Notes: generated from the letters alone by a model not told the origin. Positions 44,471-52,819 are shown, counted from the stretch's first letter. The stretch: 64,000 bases of DNA from Bacillus sp. 123MFChir2 (GCF_000383235.1 NZ_KB910942.1:1-64000); one strand, 5' to 3'. Made by a program: numbers and translations.

Positions 44471-46366
44471 TTATTTTTTTCTTATTTCTTTTTGTATTTT
44501 TCTTAATGCTTTTTTAGAGCCTCGTTCTATATCATGTTGCAGCTTTCTCTCTTTATAACTTACAAACAAAGTATTTAAATCATAGCCTTCTGGATACAAC
44601 TCTGCTGCTTTCAGTTCCAAAATAACACGCTTATAATTTACTTCAATAAACTCTTCTTTGTATAGTACTACAATATTATTGAAACTATCTTTTGTCTTGT
44701 ATACAATACCAGAATCATTGTGATCCAATAATGTTACTTTGTCTCCAATCTCATACTCATAAGTTTCTTTCGTTTTCACCGCGTTCACTTCAGGCTTCTT
44801 TATTTTATTTTCTTTTACAAGCTCTAAGTTATAATCTTTATTTTCCATATAACACTGTGCTCGCTCCAAAACATGTCCCCGTAAATTCATCTTTCTAGAG
44901 ATCCAAAGTGCGTTACTATCCCCAGATTCTCCAATCATTAATTGATACATCGGCTCTAATGTTTCATTATGAAATTGCATAGCCGCATTCATAAAGTCAC
45001 TGTGAATTTCTGAGAATCGTTTAATTTCACCATAATGAGTCGTCGCAACTGTAATACAACCCATTTGATAAAACTCTTCTAAAATGGCAATCGCAAGTGC
45101 AGCACCTTCATTCGGTTCTGTACCACTACCAATTTCATCAAATAACAACAACGTATTATTGTTAGATATTCTCATAATTTCTGAAATGTTTTTCATATGT
45201 GAAGAAAACGTACTTAAAGCATTTTCAATACTTTGATTGTCACCTATATCTACAAAAATAGAATCAAAAAGGGCAATTTCAGTCTCTTCATCACCATGAA
45301 TATGAAACCCTGACATTGTTGCTAAAGTTAATAATCCAATTGTTTTCAAAACAATTGTTTTTCCTCCAGCATTTGGTCCCGTAATGACTAAACTGCGATA
45401 TTCTTTTCCAATCTCAAAATGTAATGGAATAATCTCACCTTGTAAAAGAGGATGTTTACATTCAACTAGTTTTATATATCCATGACTATTTAATTTCGGT
45501 GCGATTCCACCTATACTCTTACTAAATTTAGCTTTCGCGAAAATCATATCGTATTGACTTATAAGCTCAATATTAATTTTGATATCACTAACATTCTCAA
45601 AAATCATTCCTGATAAAGTGGCTAATATTTGATACTCTTCTATCGCCTCTTCCGCTTTTAAACTCGCTAACTCACCGCTTAATTTTGAAATAACAGCTGG
45701 TTCCATAAAGACTGTTGAACCTTTAGAAGACATCTCTACAATGGTTCCTGCAACTTGATTTTTATAAGAAGCCTTAATAGGAACAGTAAATCGATCGTCT
45801 TTTTTGCTAATAAAGAATTCTTGAATATACTCCTTATTTGCACTACTTTTTAAAAATTTATTTAAGCGATCTCCAATCTTTCCTTCTGCTGTTTCGATAT
45901 GATTGCGAATTCGCTTTAATTCTTTACTCGCCGCAGAATCAACTCGATTCCCTTTAATTGAAAAATGAATCTCTTCCTCAATATTTTTGAACTCTGACAT
46001 CGAGTATGCGTAAGAACTTAAAACAGGTGCAAAAAATGCTTTACTTAACATATATCCCTTAATTTTTCTGCATCCTCTTAAAAAATCTGATACGTTCACT
46101 AATTCAGCTGGTTCCAAAATCATTCCTTTTTCCAGCTTCCCAATTATGCTTTCAACATTGGAAATTCCAACTAATGGAACGTGACTTTCGGTATTCAATA
46201 TTTCTTTCGCTTCGGTTGTTTCATTTAAACGATTTTTAACCACTTTTATATTCGAACTTGGTTGTAGTTTATCTAATAATTGTTTTCCTAATCCACTTAC
46301 ACAATATGACTTCACAATTTCCTTCAATTCGTTATACTGCAATTTTTCAAAAGTCATTGTATTCAT
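44471..46366 (-). CDS. MutS2-like ATPase without the Smr nuclease domain
   Basis: 631 residues. Core, lever and clamp regions precede the ABC-type ATPase: Walker A ITGPNAGGKTIVLKT (~330), Walker B LLLFDEIGSGTEPNEGAALA and the ATTHYGEIK switch (~435). Canonical MutS2 has about 785 residues and ends in an Smr nuclease domain; here the protein ends after a KOW-like beta part (YEIGDKVTLLDHNDSGIVYK) and a basic helix. It is therefore a paralogue that may act on stalled ribosomes or DNA junctions without cutting. ATG 46366 has a GAGGAG ribosome binding site. Confidence 0.85.
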   Translation of the reverse strand: MNTMTFEKLQYNELKEIVKSYCVSGLGKQLLDKLQPSSNIKVVKNRLNETTEAKEILNTESHVPLVGISNVESIIGKLEKGMILEPAELVNVSDFLRGCRKIKGYMLSKAFFAPVLSSYAYSMSEFKNIEEEIHFSIKGNRVDSAASKELKRIRNHIETAEGKIGDRLNKFLKSSANKEYIQEFFISKKDDRFTVPIKASYKNQVAGTIVEMSSKGSTVFMEPAVISKLSGELASLKAEEAIEEYQILATLSGMIFENVSDIKINIELISQYDMIFAKAKFSKSIGGIAPKLNSHGYIKLVECKHPLLQGEIIPLHFEIGKEYRSLVITGPNAGGKTIVLKTIGLLTLATMSGFHIHGDEETEIALFDSIFVDIGDNQSIENALSTFSSHMKNISEIMRISNNNTLLLFDEIGSGTEPNEGAALAIAILEEFYQMGCITVATTHYGEIKRFSEIHSDFMNAAMQFHNETLEPMYQLMIGESGDSNALWISRKMNLRGHVLERAQCYMENKDYNLELVKENKIKKPEVNAVKTKETYEYEIGDKVTLLDHNDSGIVYKTKDSFNNIVVLYKEEFIEVNYKRVILELKAAELYPEGYDLNTLFVSYKERKLQHDIERGSKKALRKIQKEIRKK

Positions 46367-46896
46367 TTTTTGTTCTCCTCACTATGATTTATTGATCGAA
46401 TCATGTATGAAGATACCTAATAATCAGATTTCAATAAGTTTATATAAGAAAAAACTTCTCTCAGTGAAGATCGGTCCCCATCCATCTGGAAGAACTCTTC
46501 CTATCCAAAAGCCGTAAAAAAATAAAAAAGCTGCGGGGATACCACAGCTTTACATACATTTACAAGACAAGTGTAGAAACAAATATTTATTATTAAACAA
46601 ACCTTCTCAAAATAAAGGTCTAGGTCTTTAATAACAAATACCGCTACATGCTTTATAAAGTATTGTAGGTATCTTCATAGGTAACTTAAATAAATCCACA
46701 ACCAAATACAGGGTATAAATTGATATAAAAATACCCAATGGCATTAGATTTATTTCATTAAATTTTTGCCTATTTAGATACTACTCCACTCACAAAAAGC
46801 ACCTCGTCTAATTTATTTTTTATTCTCATTGAAATCTAAATTATGGAATTATTATACTATATGTACAAAATCAAGTAAAGGTACATCACATTACTT
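46367..46896. other. Long non-coding region upstream of the MutS2-like gene
   Basis: About 530 bp without a gene. A strong terminator-type hairpin for the minus strand lies at 46527-46551. A second hairpin (GGAAGA / TCTTCC) at about 46480-46495 and an imperfect CTTCTCTCAGTGAAG lie nearer the gene. The rest is AT-rich and featureless. The mutS2-like promoter should be here but was not placed. Confidence 0.4.
46527..46551 (-). terminator. Terminator-type hairpin in the leader of the MutS2-like gene
   Basis: AAAGCTG / CAGCTTT with inner GGGG/CC pairs, followed on the minus strand by TTTTTTATTTTTTT. It lies 160 bp before the MutS2-like start with no gene behind it, so it may be an attenuator or the end of a lost gene. 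It faintly resembles a T-box terminator but lacks the conserved T-box sequence. Confidence 0.5.
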
Positions 46897-47000
46897 TTGA
46901 ACTACCCGCCACTTAACGTCCTTGTGGACTGTTTGAAGTGGGGGATTCCTACGAACACCAAAGTATTCTTTAGTTATCTTAGTAGGCTATCCCCGTAGTT
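46897..47000 (-). ncRNA. Probable omega-RNA / right end of an IS200/IS605-type element
   Basis: Downstream of the tnpB remnant the minus strand folds as CCCCCACTT ... AAGTGGCGGG enclosing GTCC-ACAA-GGAC, and ends GGGTAGTTCAA at 46897. Such a right end forms the scaffold of the TnpB guide RNA; the first bases beyond 46897 would be the guide. The 5' limit of the RNA is unknown. Assignment is from structure and position. Confidence 0.55.
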
Positions 47001-47547
47001 CCTACGGTTAGAAGTCTTACAGCTTCGTTTTTAAGGTTTTGTCCTGCGTTAATATCCCTGTCATGATGTGTGCCACAAGAAGGGCTATCCCATTCACGAA
47101 GATTTAGATTCTTAACGTCTTTGTTTTGGTAACCACAACAAGAACAAAGCCAAGTTTGGGTAATTTTATTTTATCTCCTGCAATCGCAATATTTCCGTTT
47201 GTTTGTTTTGTTGTATAGGATTGGATTTTATTCTTTTTAGACTTAAAGCGAGGTGCTTCTGTTTGTTTTTTTAAAAAACGAGTGAACGCATCTGCAAGGT
47301 TTTTGAGTACAGATTGCAAGGAAATACTGTCCACTTCTTTTAACCACATGAATTCCTTTTTCAATTGTGTTAATTCTGCTGAACAAGAATGATATGTCAA
47401 TCCTTTTCCTGTTTCCTTGTATGTGTCATTCCAACGTGCCAAAAATCGATTGAATACGAAGCGAGAACAACCAATCGTCTTAGCGATTAAAATTTCTTGT
47501 TTTTTGTTTGGGTATATACGGAATTTGTACGCTTTATTGACAATCAT
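46979..47547 (-). pseudogene. tnpB: TnpB (OrfB) transposon nuclease with large internal deletion
   Basis: From ATG 47547 (GAGGGGAAGG upstream) ~145 residues match the TnpB N-terminus: YKFRIYPNKKQEILIAKTIG and SRFVFNRFLARWND. Near 47160 a deletion joins another frame: [20 protein letters not shown], then [20 protein letters not shown] and VGTTGIAY before TAA at 46979. Thus the zinc ribbon and last RuvC aspartate (DRDINA) remain, but the first two RuvC acidic residues and ~190 residues are lost. It cannot cut DNA, though its right end may still act in trans. Confidence 0.82.
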
Positions 47548-47625
47548 GACCTTCCCCTCACACGTTACAATATACATATTATACCAATTTTAATATATTT
47601 TATATGTCATTTTAGAGGTGAAGAC

Positions 47626-47745
47626 ATGGAAAAACAAACAGTAGTATTACGATTTCCCAAAATTCTTTTAGAGAGAGTGGATACATACAAAGAGCAAAAG
47701 GGTTTTGGCACTCGTACACAAGCTATTTTCACTTATTACAAGTAG
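47626..47745 (+). CDS. Small ribbon-helix-helix (CopG-like) protein
   Basis: 39 residues from ATG 47626 (AGAGGTG upstream): MEKQTVVLRFPKILLERVDT, then YKEQKGFGTRTQAIFTYYK. One beta strand followed by two helices fits a CopG/MetJ-type DNA-binding dimer, though the second helix is short. It is divergent from tnpB with 78 bp between the starts, an arrangement common in Bacillus IS605-type elements, where it may regulate the transposon. It may be a truncated member. Confidence 0.55.
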   Translation: MEKQTVVLRFPKILLERVDTYKEQKGFGTRTQAIFTYYK

Positions 47746-47748
47746 CAG

Positions 47749-47872
47749 TCGGACAGTCGAGATGGTAAATAGCCATCCCTTGTCCGAAGGCGATTCATCC
47801 CACACCTACTCATTGGGCTACGCCCTTCACACTCCTTGAGGTGGGAGTGTTCTCGCCTATTTTAGATAAAAT
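47749..47872 (+). repeat. Second IS200/IS605-like structured end after the RHH gene
   Basis: Directly after the RHH stop codon lie nested inverted repeats: CGGACA ... TGTCCG (47753-47800), then GGCGA ... TCGCC enclosing TCCCACACCT ... AGGTGGGA (47801-47858). This is how right ends of TnpB-type transposons look, on the opposite strand to the first. It suggests two element ends side by side, or one composite remnant. Confidence 0.45.
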
Positions 47873-47906
47873 TGTTCCGATGAAGATTTTTATAAAAATA
47901 ATTTCC

Positions 47907-48422
47907 CTATTCTGTTGTAAGCTGTACTTCAAACTCTATAATAGATTCCCCGTTTTCCCCTATACTTTCTACCGTAATTTTATTAATTGTAAACTCCATA
48001 GTATCTCGAAGTGGAGGAAGATCTTTTATTACACGCAAGGCCATTTCTTTATCATTTTTTCTTCCTACTGTAACATGTGGAAGATAAGGGATCTCTTTAC
48101 AAAGAAACGGTTGAAGAAAATCTGAATACAACTTATTATGTAGCTCAATTATGTTTTCTTTTCCTTCTTCTATGAGTAAAAATAAGTATTCCTTTGCATT
48201 GGTAACCAATGAACTTAACGTAATATGAAAAGAATTCATATTACTTACATTTGTTATTATATGCTTTTTTAAACGCTCGTTTGACACTTCACTTATGAAA
48301 GGAAATACTAATGTAATGTGAGGAGGAATTAAACCAAATAAAGGATCATGCTTTCTTCTTATTTCTTCAATTTCATACAAATCATCACTATTTAAAAAAA
48401 GTAATATTGTTCTTTGCATCAT
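47907..48422 (-). CDS. 2'-5' RNA ligase-family (2H phosphoesterase) protein
   Basis: 171 residues. The two HxT/S motifs are PPHITLVFPF (~34-43) and LPHVTVGRKN (~120-129), spaced as in 2H phosphoesterases such as ThpR/YjcG. Such enzymes hydrolyse or ligate 2',3'-cyclic phosphates of RNA or small nucleotides. It is 2 bp from the methyltransferase gene upstream, so the two are an operon. Substrate unknown. Confidence 0.85.
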   Translation of the reverse strand: MMQRTILLFLNSDDLYEIEEIRRKHDPLFGLIPPHITLVFPFISEVSNERLKKHIITNVSNMNSFHITLSSLVTNAKEYLFLLIEEGKENIIELHNKLYSDFLQPFLCKEIPYLPHVTVGRKNDKEMALRVIKDLPPLRDTMEFTINKITVESIGENGESIIEFEVQLTTE

Positions 48423-48424
48423 AA

Positions 48425-49138
48425 CTATAATCTCTTTCTAAACAGCGCTGTCCAAAGAAATGCTTCTCCAAACACATCATTCGGTTGCTTAATTTCATTC
48501 ATTTTACGCAGCTCAATAACTTCAAAATCTTGAAAAACGTTACGCAGTTTCTCTTCTAAATACGCAATTCCTCCCTGCAAGCCCCACCCTCGATATACAT
48601 CCCAATCTGATATTTCCGAACCATTTTTTTCGTCTAGTTCTCCCGCAGCAAAGCACGTTAAACCAAAATACCCGTTTGGTTTTAATGCCTTCTTCACTAA
48701 TTCGACATAATGGATTCTTCGGTGAGGCGGTATATGGTGTAAACAACCAGAATCATATACGAAGTCATATTGGTTCCAGACTTGTAAATCGAATATAGAC
48801 TTACAGATAAAATGAACTGACACATTTTGCTCAGCCGCTCTTTCTTTCGCCCATTTTATCCCTTCTTCTGATAAATCAACTGCATCTACTTCACAACCTG
48901 TTTTTGCTAAATACAAAGCATTTCTGCCAGGACCACAACCCAGCTCCAACACTTTTCCTTTCTGAATCATCTTTCTATCAAAATATGAAACTAAATTTTC
49001 ATCGGGCACATCCGCAAAGAAAGGGACTTCTTTATCGCGATTAGAATAGAACTGATTCCAAAATGGTTCAGGAGATCTTAATAGAGAATCTAACATTGTT
49101 ATTACATCATCCATACTATGTAACGTTTCATTTTTCAT
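48425..49138 (-). CDS. Class I SAM-dependent methyltransferase (TehB/UbiE-like)
   Basis: 237 residues from ATG 49138. SAM motif VLELGCGPGRNALYLAKTGC (~66-85), VDAVDLSEEGIKWAKERA and the FVYDSGCLHHIPPHRR segment (~130-145) are typical of the TehB-like group. GGGGAAG precedes the start. A longer frame begins at 49201 but lacks a ribosome binding site there. Co-transcribed with the RNA ligase-like gene. Substrate unknown. Confidence 0.85.
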   Translation of the reverse strand: MKNETLHSMDDVITMLDSLLRSPEPFWNQFYSNRDKEVPFFADVPDENLVSYFDRKMIQKGKVLELGCGPGRNALYLAKTGCEVDAVDLSEEGIKWAKERAAEQNVSVHFICKSIFDLQVWNQYDFVYDSGCLHHIPPHRRIHYVELVKKALKPNGYFGLTCFAAGELDEKNGSEISDWDVYRGWGLQGGIAYLEEKLRNVFQDFEVIELRKMNEIKQPNDVFGEAFLWTALFRKRL

Positions 49139-49481
49139 GAGTGAACTTCCCCTCCCATAAATTATAAGTTCCCATATTATTATACCAAATATTAACTTCA
49201 CTACGTTCGAACATTCAAAATATTAAAATGATTTAAAACCCTTAAAACATACATTTCAAGAACAGGAAGAATAGATACAAACGAATCGCTTAGAAATATT
49301 AATCATCCTAAATTTTCATCTCTAAGTTTCATTGATACAATTCTTCATCAACTTAATCCTATTTGTTTAAGGAAATAGTACAAGCCTCCTTCTATTCTCA
49401 TTCATAACCTATTAATGGAATCCACTTTCATAACCTACTTCCTCTATCAGTAAAATACATAATAATCATTTGGAAAGGTAG
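49139..49481. other. Intergenic, nothing recognised
   Basis: 343 bp of AT-rich DNA between divergent genes. No coding frame, strong hairpin or known motif was seen; promoters for both neighbours must lie here. Confidence 0.4.
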
Positions 49482-49721
49482 GTGAATTTACAAATCATTC
49501 GTTTTTTGATTAGTATTGAATTTAGGGTAACAACAGCCCTAATTGTTATTCTTTCTTTTTATTTAGGTAAAGGTAATTTTATGGATGGGTTTAACGAGTT
49601 AGCAAATATAAAACAAAATCTAGACTGGTATGTTTGGGCATATGTGATTTATAGATTACATCATCATCACGCCTTATTAGAAGAGATGAAAAGTGATAGT
49701 GATAAAGAAGATACAAGTTGA
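49482..49721 (+). CDS. Small protein with one membrane segment, unknown
   Basis: 79 residues from GTG 49482 (GGAAAGG upstream). One hydrophobic segment TTALIVILSFYLGKG is followed by a helix ELANIKQNLDWYVWAYVIYR and a histidine cluster RLHHHHALLEE. No family recognised. The GTG start and the lack of neighbours on the strand leave some doubt. Confidence 0.55.
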   Translation: MNLQIIRFLISIEFRVTTALIVILSFYLGKGNFMDGFNELANIKQNLDWYVWAYVIYRLHHHHALLEEMKSDSDKEDTS

Positions 49722-50072
49722 GTTATTTTTGCATACTGTAATGAAATATTTCCTGTATCTGTTTATTTAATTATTGAGAGTCAAGTTTTTTCAATTCCCC
49801 CTCACCTTTAAAGGGCTAAACCATACGTTTTATGAAAGCTCGTCTTAATTTGTAACCTTTAACATCCAAGTACCTCTTATAGCACCTTCCTTAAAAAGAG
49901 CATTTGTAAAATGGTGTTCTTATTTATTGTACTCGATATAATACACAACTCTTCTTATATTCCTACTAACTTCCTAAAAGCCGCGACCAATTATATTTAA
50001 AATACATGTAATAAAGTAAGGGTTGTCTACTATTCAGACTACTCAAATCTAATTAATGAAAGGGTGTTATAT
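49722..50072. other. Intergenic region upstream of the DUF3992 pair
   Basis: About 350 bp without a gene. It is AT-rich with no strong hairpin. The promoter of the first DUF3992 gene should lie at about 49980-50040 (AAAATACATGTAATAAAG region). A sigma-K-type -10 (CATAxxxTA) is not convincing. Confidence 0.4.
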
Positions 50073-50402
50073 ATGGGTTGTTGCCCTGATCCTCAATTTG
50101 TCACTTTTTCTACATGTGATGATTTTACTACAACTGCTGCTGATGTAGTTGGTGGAGTTACTGTATTTGATAATACTGGTGGGCCAATACTTTCTGGTTA
50201 CGTTACTTTAACTAACTTTTCTACAAGCAGTAGTACTACTTTTTTAGCAAACAATGGTACAAACATTATATCCGCATTGAACCAAGGAGACAGCAAGACT
50301 GTTTATGTAGCAAATATAGGAACATTGGTTGCTTTTTCCGGTGCTGCTGGTCAACCTGTTACTGGTAGAGTTTGTGTTGATGCTTCTAGACGAGTAGCGT
50401 AA
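50073..50402 (+). CDS. DUF3992-like protein, possible endospore appendage (Ena-type) subunit
   Basis: 109 residues from ATG 50073 (AAAGGGTG upstream). The start MGCCPDPQFVTFSTCDDF has a CC-x10-C spacing, as in the N-terminal connector of Ena fibre subunits, whose cysteines cross-link neighbouring subunits. The body is threonine/serine/glycine-rich beta sandwich (SGYVTLTNFSTSSSTTFLAN; GDSKTVYVANIGTLVAFSG) ending GRVCVDASRRVA. Ena fibres cover B. cereus group spores. No signal peptide, as for Ena proteins. Similarity is judged by eye, not by search. It is followed by its own terminator and a second DUF3992 gene. Confidence 0.65.
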   Translation: MGCCPDPQFVTFSTCDDFTTTAADVVGGVTVFDNTGGPILSGYVTLTNFSTSSSTTFLANNGTNIISALNQGDSKTVYVANIGTLVAFSGAAGQPVTGRVCVDASRRVA

Positions 50403-50408
50403 CCTACG

Positions 50409-50447
50409 AAAAGATATTAATCCATTTTTGGGTTAATATCTTTTTTT
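50409..50447 (+). terminator. Terminator between the two DUF3992 genes
   Basis: AAAAGATATTAA(T)CC and GGTTAATATCTTTT form a 14-bp stem with one bulge and a 7-nt loop, followed by T7. It lies 6 bp after the first gene, so the second has its own promoter or is expressed by read-through. Confidence 0.85.
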
Positions 50448-50566
50448 AATCACTGTGTTTTTCTAAATTTCTTACTAATTATTCCCTATTATTTGTAAAC
50501 GTATATGTGATTTTTAAATATTATATATAATACGTATTTATATTATTTAGAAATGAGGCATTGTAC

Positions 50567-50983
50567 ATGACAAGAAACCTTTGTAATTCTATGCCAATTC
50601 ACTATCCAATTGGAATACCTTGTTCTTTTCCTGTTCCGATTTATGATCCACCTCAAAATCCGCAAGAAGAATGCAAAGTTGTATGTAATGACATTTGCGG
50701 TAACTTTTTACTTAGTGATCATTTTACTTTTCTTGAAGTTTGGGAAAAGAAAGTTCATAATTCTATTACTGGTACTGTTACAGTTTATAACGATATACAA
50801 AGCTCACTTGTTGAAGTTAATGTGGAACAAAATACAGGAAACCCTATTCTTTTCAAAATTCCCCCTGGAAATTCGGTTTCTAAAACAATTCAAAATATCA
50901 AAGCAGTTACAATTCGTCTTATCCAACCTGGTAGTGCGAACGGCAAATTCTGCTTAGATATATGTTTTGCTATAGACAGATAA
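50567..50983 (+). CDS. DUF3992-like protein, possible endospore appendage (Ena-type) subunit
   Basis: 138 residues from ATG 50567 (TGAGG upstream). A proline-rich N-terminal extension (MPIHYPIGIPCSFPVPIYDP) precedes a cysteine cluster CKVVCNDICGNF. The DUF3992-type beta sandwich follows: SITGTVTVYNDIQSSLVEVN, then FKIPPGNSVSKTIQNIKAVT and GKFCLDICFAI. The GTVTVYN ... PPGNS.S ... I.AVTI ... G.FCLD pattern is the DUF3992 layout. It has no secretion signal and would be made in the mother cell if it is a spore protein. The extension may be a capping or anchoring region. Confidence 0.72.
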   Translation: MTRNLCNSMPIHYPIGIPCSFPVPIYDPPQNPQEECKVVCNDICGNFLLSDHFTFLEVWEKKVHNSITGTVTVYNDIQSSLVEVNVEQNTGNPILFKIPPGNSVSKTIQNIKAVTIRLIQPGSANGKFCLDICFAIDR

Positions 50984-51008
50984 GAATGGTAGGATAAATA
51001 GATTTGTA

Positions 51009-51071
51009 GTAAACGTCAAGCAACTCCAAAAGCAATCTTCATTGTATATTTTGGAGTTACTTGACGTTTAC
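51009..51071. repeat. 23-bp near-perfect inverted repeat after the DUF3992 pair
   Basis: Left arm 51009-51031 and right arm 51049-51071 pair at 22 of 23 positions around a 17-nt loop; the arms begin GTAAACGTCAAG and end CTTGACGTTTAC. It is 25 bp after the second DUF3992 gene. No T run follows on either strand, so it is not a standard terminator. It could be an RNA-stabilising hairpin or part of a small mobile element. Confidence 0.75.
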
Positions 51072-51188
51072 AAAGATGATACATTCATCATCAGCGTGGA
51101 TTTGTCAGCCGCGCCCTATTTCACTTTCATGTGTATAAAAGAGTGGCTCTTTTGTATTTAATGTCGTTCTTCGAAATGAAGTAGTATG

Positions 51189-52055
51189 TTACAAGTTAAC
51201 CATTTCATAACCATTTACAAAGTACTCTATTGTTTCTAACTCATCTTCGTTTAATTCTCTATCAAGTTCTTGTTTATACGCTGTTTTTATTTTTTCGGCA
51301 TCGCCTTTATATGTTTCCGTGTAGGTACCTACTGTTTTTAACAAACGAATCTCTTGCAAAAACTCATTTCGATCAATTGCTTTCCCGTGTGAAAGAATAT
51401 AGGTCTTTGCATCAAACTTCTCTAATTCTTGTATTAATTCAAACGTTCGTTTCGTTGTATAGTTCCACTTCGTAGAAAAAATATCTGCATAGATACAATC
51501 TCCTAAAAACAATATCTTTTCTTCTTTAATATAAATAACAACGGAGTCATGTGAATGGTCACCTCCCACATGCTTTAACACACATGTCACATCACCAAGA
51601 TCTAATTCAAGTTGTTGCTTAAATGTTAATGACGGTAAGACAATTTGAATATTTCTTGGTCGTTCACTGAATTCTTTTTTAATACAACTAGCACAAAATT
51701 CAATTTCTGTACCTTCTTTTACTCGTCTGTCCAAGGCCTCGTCTGTCCATTCATAAGAAACGAGTGTACTCATCTCTTTTTTTGTTTCACTATGTGCGAT
51801 AGACAAAGCATTTTTTAATACAGGTAATCCAAAAATATGATCCCAATGCCAGTGTGTTAATGCGACGAAATCAGGACTTGAGATGTTCTGTTCGTTTAGC
51901 ATTTCTAAAAACAAATGTATATGTGCTTCTGAATTACCTGCATCTATCATCAAATTCTTTTCTTTTCCAACTACCATTCCTAAGATAGGTCTATCTGTTT
52001 CAGAAACAGGTGTCATATACCAAAATGAATGTCCTATTTTTTTAATTTGCTGCAT
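51189..52055 (-). CDS. Metallo-beta-lactamase-fold hydrolase
   Basis: 288 residues from ATG 52055, preceded by GGAGG at the proper distance. Metal motif THWHWDHIFG (HxHxDH, ~72-81), then VGGDHSHDSVVIY, FLGDCIYADIF (Asp) and YILSHGKAI (His) complete the two-zinc site. The fold serves glyoxalases, lactonases, nucleases and others; nothing here identifies a substrate, and the lack of a signal peptide argues against a secreted beta-lactamase. Single gene. Confidence 0.85.
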   Translation of the reverse strand: MQQIKKIGHSFWYMTPVSETDRPILGMVVGKEKNLMIDAGNSEAHIHLFLEMLNEQNISSPDFVALTHWHWDHIFGLPVLKNALSIAHSETKKEMSTLVSYEWTDEALDRRVKEGTEIEFCASCIKKEFSERPRNIQIVLPSLTFKQQLELDLGDVTCVLKHVGGDHSHDSVVIYIKEEKILFLGDCIYADIFSTKWNYTTKRTFELIQELEKFDAKTYILSHGKAIDRNEFLQEIRLLKTVGTYTETYKGDAEKIKTAYKQELDRELNEDELETIEYFVNGYEMVNL

Positions 52056-52323
52056 AACTATTGCCTCCATTTATAACTGTGTAAAAATTGCCAGCCTAGA
52101 AATTTCTTAACTTTTTATTTTGATTACTAATAAACCAATATTTTAATCTTTTTTGTCTTACGAACTCACCTTTCAATTATATTGATTATATAACAATTAA
52201 ATTTATTATAAAGTTTATCATTTTATCCCCTCTAAAATAAGTATATACAATTGAAAACTTTATAATTGGCTTTAATGTTATAAGATTAAGGAGTAAGTAA
52301 TAAAAAATGATGGAGGGATCTAA

Positions 52324-52819
52324 ATGTCAAAATTAAACATCCAACCCGAAATGTCAATTGAAGAGTTAGGACAAAAAGTATCTGATTATCTAAAGGACCA
52401 TTGGGAAGAAGTTCTTGCAAATACCTATTGAGGAACTCCAAAAATTATTTCCTGAGTATGAAGATGCTACGTATGGTATGTACTTAGATAAACTACTTCC
52501 CCCAGCATGGAAAGAGCTTGAGAATGCTGGTTTTCAATCTGCTGAAAAAACAAAGGAAGATGACTTTATTATTGCGGGGTGCTTAAATTTTAGAAATTCT
52601 ATTAAAAAAGCAAAATGGGGAACGCCTGATCATGAAAAGCGTATCTTTTGGATTGTCATTAAAAACCAAAACAAACAATTAATTGGTACTTTTCTTTTTG
52701 AACTATCTCATTCTCATGTAAATTTCAACCTCCCTTCAGCTCCAAAATTAAAGACTTTTACAAGTACTGAAAGAAATGAAATTATCCAAAAAATCCTAAT
52801 CCTAAACAAAAATTCTTGA
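52324..52819 (+). pseudogene. Unknown gene split by a frameshift
   Basis: From ATG 52324 (GGAGGG upstream) a frame reads MSKLNIQPEMSIEELGQKVS, then DYLKDHWEEVLANTY and stops at about 52431. A second frame from 52415 continues QIPIEELQKLFPEYEDATYG and runs to 52819. Removing one base near 52413 joins them as DHWEEVLQIPIEELQKLFPEY, a natural helix. The joined product of ~165 residues has an IFWIVIKNQNKQLIGTFLF beta core; no family recognised. Alternatively the second part starts at TTG 52415, coupled to the first. Confidence 0.55.

Noticed and set aside
46440-46560. T-box-like leader before the MutS2-like gene
   Set aside because: The minus strand has GTGGTATCCCCGC, faintly like the T-box core, but the conserved 14-nt T-box, Stem I and specifier loop are not seen and the downstream gene is not an amino-acid gene.
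47626-47745. Treating the RHH and TnpB genes as a toxin-antitoxin pair
   Set aside because: The arrangement fits transposon regulation better; there is no toxin-sized partner on the same strand.
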